Shown piece by piece: positions 21,403-23,469 of a stretch of 23,469 nt of DNA. Under the pieces are notes generated by a model, which ran no database searches, had not been told where the DNA came from, and saw only the letters and a list, made by a program, of their open reading frames with translations. The stretch spans positions 1-23,469 of the IMG/VR virus record IMGVR_UViG_3300045258_000075. One strand, given 5' to 3'. The DNA is from a virus. Each line of letters begins with the position of its first letter. The stretch's first letter is position 1. Position numbers and translations under genes: made by a program.

Positions 21403-22925
21403 GTGTCGTGGTCATCAAGGTCGATAACGTCGATATCACCAACTCGGTCATCTTCTCGTCGGCGTCGTTCGAGCAGCAGTTCGGCGCCGTGGCCGGGACG
21501 TTCTCCGTCACCGTGCGCGACCCCAATCGGACGCTCTCGTTCGCGACGGGCGTCGAAGTCAGTCTGGATATCGACGGCATCAGGATGTTCGGCGGCTACG
21601 CCCTGCAAGTGACCGAAGGGCACATGGCGCCCGCGGCCGACACCAACAACCTCAGTACGTACCAACTACGTACGTGGACCCTGCGTGGCCCGGACTACAA
21701 CATCATCTTCGACAAGCGCGTCTTCCGAAACACCGCGGACTACCTGTCGCAGATCACCGTCACGGACCCGTATGACGGCGCCATCCTGCGTGACCTGGTC
21801 GATAACTACTCCGACTGCTCGGACTTCGATACCAGTGGCATCGAGGACATCGTCGTCGTCCCCGGTGCTGGTGGTGACATCATCGCGCAGGGCACCAAGC
21901 TCCGTGACGAGTTCACGAACATGTCGCTGTTCGGCGGCGCGGTCTGGTACGTCGATGGAGCCAAGAACTTCGTCTATGTACCGTTCGAGGATGTCGAGAA
22001 GCGGTGGGGCTTCTCCGATCAGCCGAACAACGCTTCCATCACCGTCAGCCCGAACTCGTATCAGGGCGCGACCCATCGCTTCCGGCAGGTCGAGGCGACC
22101 GAGGACGCATCGTTCATCGTCAACGACGCCCTTATCTGGGGCGGCAGCCAGTTCGCCGGTCCGGGCGGTGCGACCGTCTTCGCTCGCGTGCAGGACGCCA
22201 CGAGCCAGTCAACCTACGGGCGCTGGCAGACGGCCGAGACGCACTTCGGCGAGCGCAACTACCAAATCCAGGACGGCGTCGATGCGCGGGCTGACGTGAT
22301 CGTCAACGGACCTCCGGGCGCTGACGTGTACGGTCAGCAGAAGGGTCTCCGCTACAGCCAGTGGCAGTTCACCTTCACGTGGTTCAGTGTTGATGTCCCG
22401 TTGCTGTCAGGCGTGCCGAACTACCTTGTGGCCGGTGATATCGTGACCATCGAGATGAACGTCTTTGGTGTCACGAAACTCCTTCCCCTGCGCAGCCTGC
22501 GGACGACCTTCCCCGATGCCTTGCCCGACGGGACCGAGAGCAGCCGTGTCGTGCAGTTCGATGGGACCTTCGGGCTTCAGCCCGGCGATCCATTCACCCT
22601 GTGGAAGTACATCCTCGACAATCAGGCTCGAACCTCATCGGCAAGCGCCAGCACCGCGGCGGCCGTCGATGACAGCAGCACGACGACGATCTATGGGGCC
22701 ATGGGCCAGTTCACGCCGTCCCCGGCGACCGACGGAGCGACGACCGTGTTCACGCTGCCGTTCGGATACGTGGCGGGGACGCTGGAGGTCTACTTGAACG
22801 GCCTCATCCAGCGACCCGGCACCGACTACACCGAGTCCGATAACGTCGCGGGGGAGTTCACCATGACGAGCGCGCCCGAGACGACCGACAACCTCATCGT
22901 CACCTGCCTGACGCTGGCCTCCTGA
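21399..22925 (+). CDS. Tail-tip/baseplate protein, paralog of preceding core
   Basis: This encodes 508 residues from GTG 21399, which overlaps the previous stop (GTGA); GGAG at 21389-21392 is 6 bases upstream and the N-terminus (MSVVVIKVDNVDITN) then aligns with MSTVIVTLDGADITS of its neighbour. A TTG 12 bases earlier is less likely. Residues 1-400 align throughout with the upstream core, including AVWYVDGAKNFVYV, WGFSDQPNN and VQDATSQSTYGRWQ. A Ser/Ala-rich linker (about 408-430) leads to a C-terminal beta-module (LEVYLNGLIQRPGTDYTESD). It lacks the lectin domains and Cys hinge. A hub built from two related subunits is the simplest reading. Confidence 0.8.
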   Translation: MSVVVIKVDNVDITNSVIFSSASFEQQFGAVAGTFSVTVRDPNRTLSFATGVEVSLDIDGIRMFGGYALQVTEGHMAPAADTNNLSTYQLRTWTLRGPDYNIIFDKRVFRNTADYLSQITVTDPYDGAILRDLVDNYSDCSDFDTSGIEDIVVVPGAGGDIIAQGTKLRDEFTNMSLFGGAVWYVDGAKNFVYVPFEDVEKRWGFSDQPNNASITVSPNSYQGATHRFRQVEATEDASFIVNDALIWGGSQFAGPGGATVFARVQDATSQSTYGRWQTAETHFGERNYQIQDGVDARADVIVNGPPGADVYGQQKGLRYSQWQFTFTWFSVDVPLLSGVPNYLVAGDIVTIEMNVFGVTKLLPLRSLRTTFPDALPDGTESSRVVQFDGTFGLQPGDPFTLWKYILDNQARTSSASASTAAAVDDSSTTTIYGAMGQFTPSPATDGATTVFTLPFGYVAGTLEVYLNGLIQRPGTDYTESDNVAGEFTMTSAPETTDNLIVTCLTLAS

Positions 22926-23469
22926 TGACCAGAAACACCCACGACATGGAGCTTGACCACTTCGGGGTAGCAACAGACGCGCAACTCGCGTCCGGCACTC
23001 CATCGACGGGCGACGCGCCGTTGTCTAATGGTGATGGCACGAGGACATGGGGCCCAGCGAGCGGGGGCGGTGGTATCACCCCGAACGTCATCTACGCCGA
23101 ATGCAACTCACCTAACCCGACTGGTGGCGACAACCCGATCCCGTGGGACACCTACTACGACCAAGACCAGAACGTGATCTCGGGCGGAACCCTGACCGCG
23201 GCCCTCGCGGCCATCGACCTGACCGTCTCGGGAAACCAGTTCAATGCGACGGCACCGGGGTTCTATGGTCTGGTGTTGTCGTTCGACCCGAGAACGGCGC
23301 CCGGTCCCCAACTGAACCGGGTCGGCTTCGTCACCTCTGGCTACCTCGCCGACCCGAAGGTCATCTGGGGATCGGGTTCGACCGAGCACAATCCGCCTGA
23401 GCGGTCGGTCCAGGAACTCTCGCTCATGGTCTACCTCAAGACTGGCAACGTGTTCCTCGGTGTCGCCGA
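22925..23469 (+). CDS. Tail fibre/receptor-binding type protein (3' end outside window)
   Basis: The gene starts at ATG 22925, overlapping the previous stop (TGATG), and stays open for 181 codons to the window end. The N-terminus MTRNTHDMELDHFGVATDAQ and a SNGDGTRTWGPASGGGG linker are typical of phage fibre adaptors. From about residue 95, NQFNATAPGFYGLVLSF and LMVYLKTGNVFLGV resemble the first and later strands of C1q/TNF-like trimeric jelly rolls, which are used in phage receptor-binding tips. The C-terminus is not visible, so total size and further domains are unknown. Confidence 0.75.
   Translation, partial: MTRNTHDMELDHFGVATDAQLASGTPSTGDAPLSNGDGTRTWGPASGGGGITPNVIYAECNSPNPTGGDNPIPWDTYYDQDQNVISGGTLTAALAAIDLTVSGNQFNATAPGFYGLVLSFDPRTAPGPQLNRVGFVTSGYLADPKVIWGSGSTEHNPPERSVQELSLMVYLKTGNVFLGVA

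Overview
The window is part of the virion-structure region of a tailed double-stranded DNA phage (Caudoviricetes) or prophage. The order prohead protease, HK97-type capsid protein, head-tail connectors, tail tube, frameshifted tail chaperone, about 1260-residue tape measure and tail-tip proteins indicates a siphovirus with a long non-contractile tail. The DNA is GC-rich. Genes are tightly packed, with strong AGGAGG-type ribosome binding sites, frequent GTG/TTG starts and TGATG/ATGA/GTGA overlaps. The host is bacterial and probably high-GC. The lectin-like tail domains with a D-x-F-x-R start resemble those of actinobacteriophages, but the sequence alone does not fix the host. No integrase, tRNA, terminase or portal gene is present; the last two probably lie outside the window.

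Layout: (i) 1-5590 is a fibre/adhesin block: the end of one gene, a small unknown protein, a 1307-residue fibre with two LamG-like lectin domains and about 30 copies of a 21-22-residue repeat, and two smaller proteins sharing an N-terminal signature. (ii) 5616-6812 encodes a GT-B glycosyltransferase with an EX7E motif. (iii) 6843-9335 encodes the prohead protease fused to a scaffold-like C-terminus, then the capsid protein. (iv) 9336-10205 interrupts the rightward operon. It has a large hairpin, a bidirectional terminator and three coupled leftward genes for small, charged, probably disordered proteins. Two of these genes are named here for the first time from direct reading of the minus strand. 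(v) 10206-13539 holds connector, head-closure, tail-completion and tail-terminator genes with small unknowns between them. (vi) 13552-18613 holds the tail tube protein, an unknown, the tail chaperone with a textbook -1 frameshift signal, and the tape measure. (vii) 18613-23469 holds two tandem paralogous tail-tip proteins, the first with extra lectin-like domains, and the start of another fibre-type protein.

The rightward genes together build a head and tail. The fibre block and tail-tip lectin domains would bind the host surface, and the glycosyltransferase may decorate the virion or the host. The least expected elements are the leftward small-gene cassette in the middle of the head genes, the in-register lectin/repeat design of the giant fibre, a beta-module shared by three different virion proteins, and a possible internal start giving a free scaffold protein.
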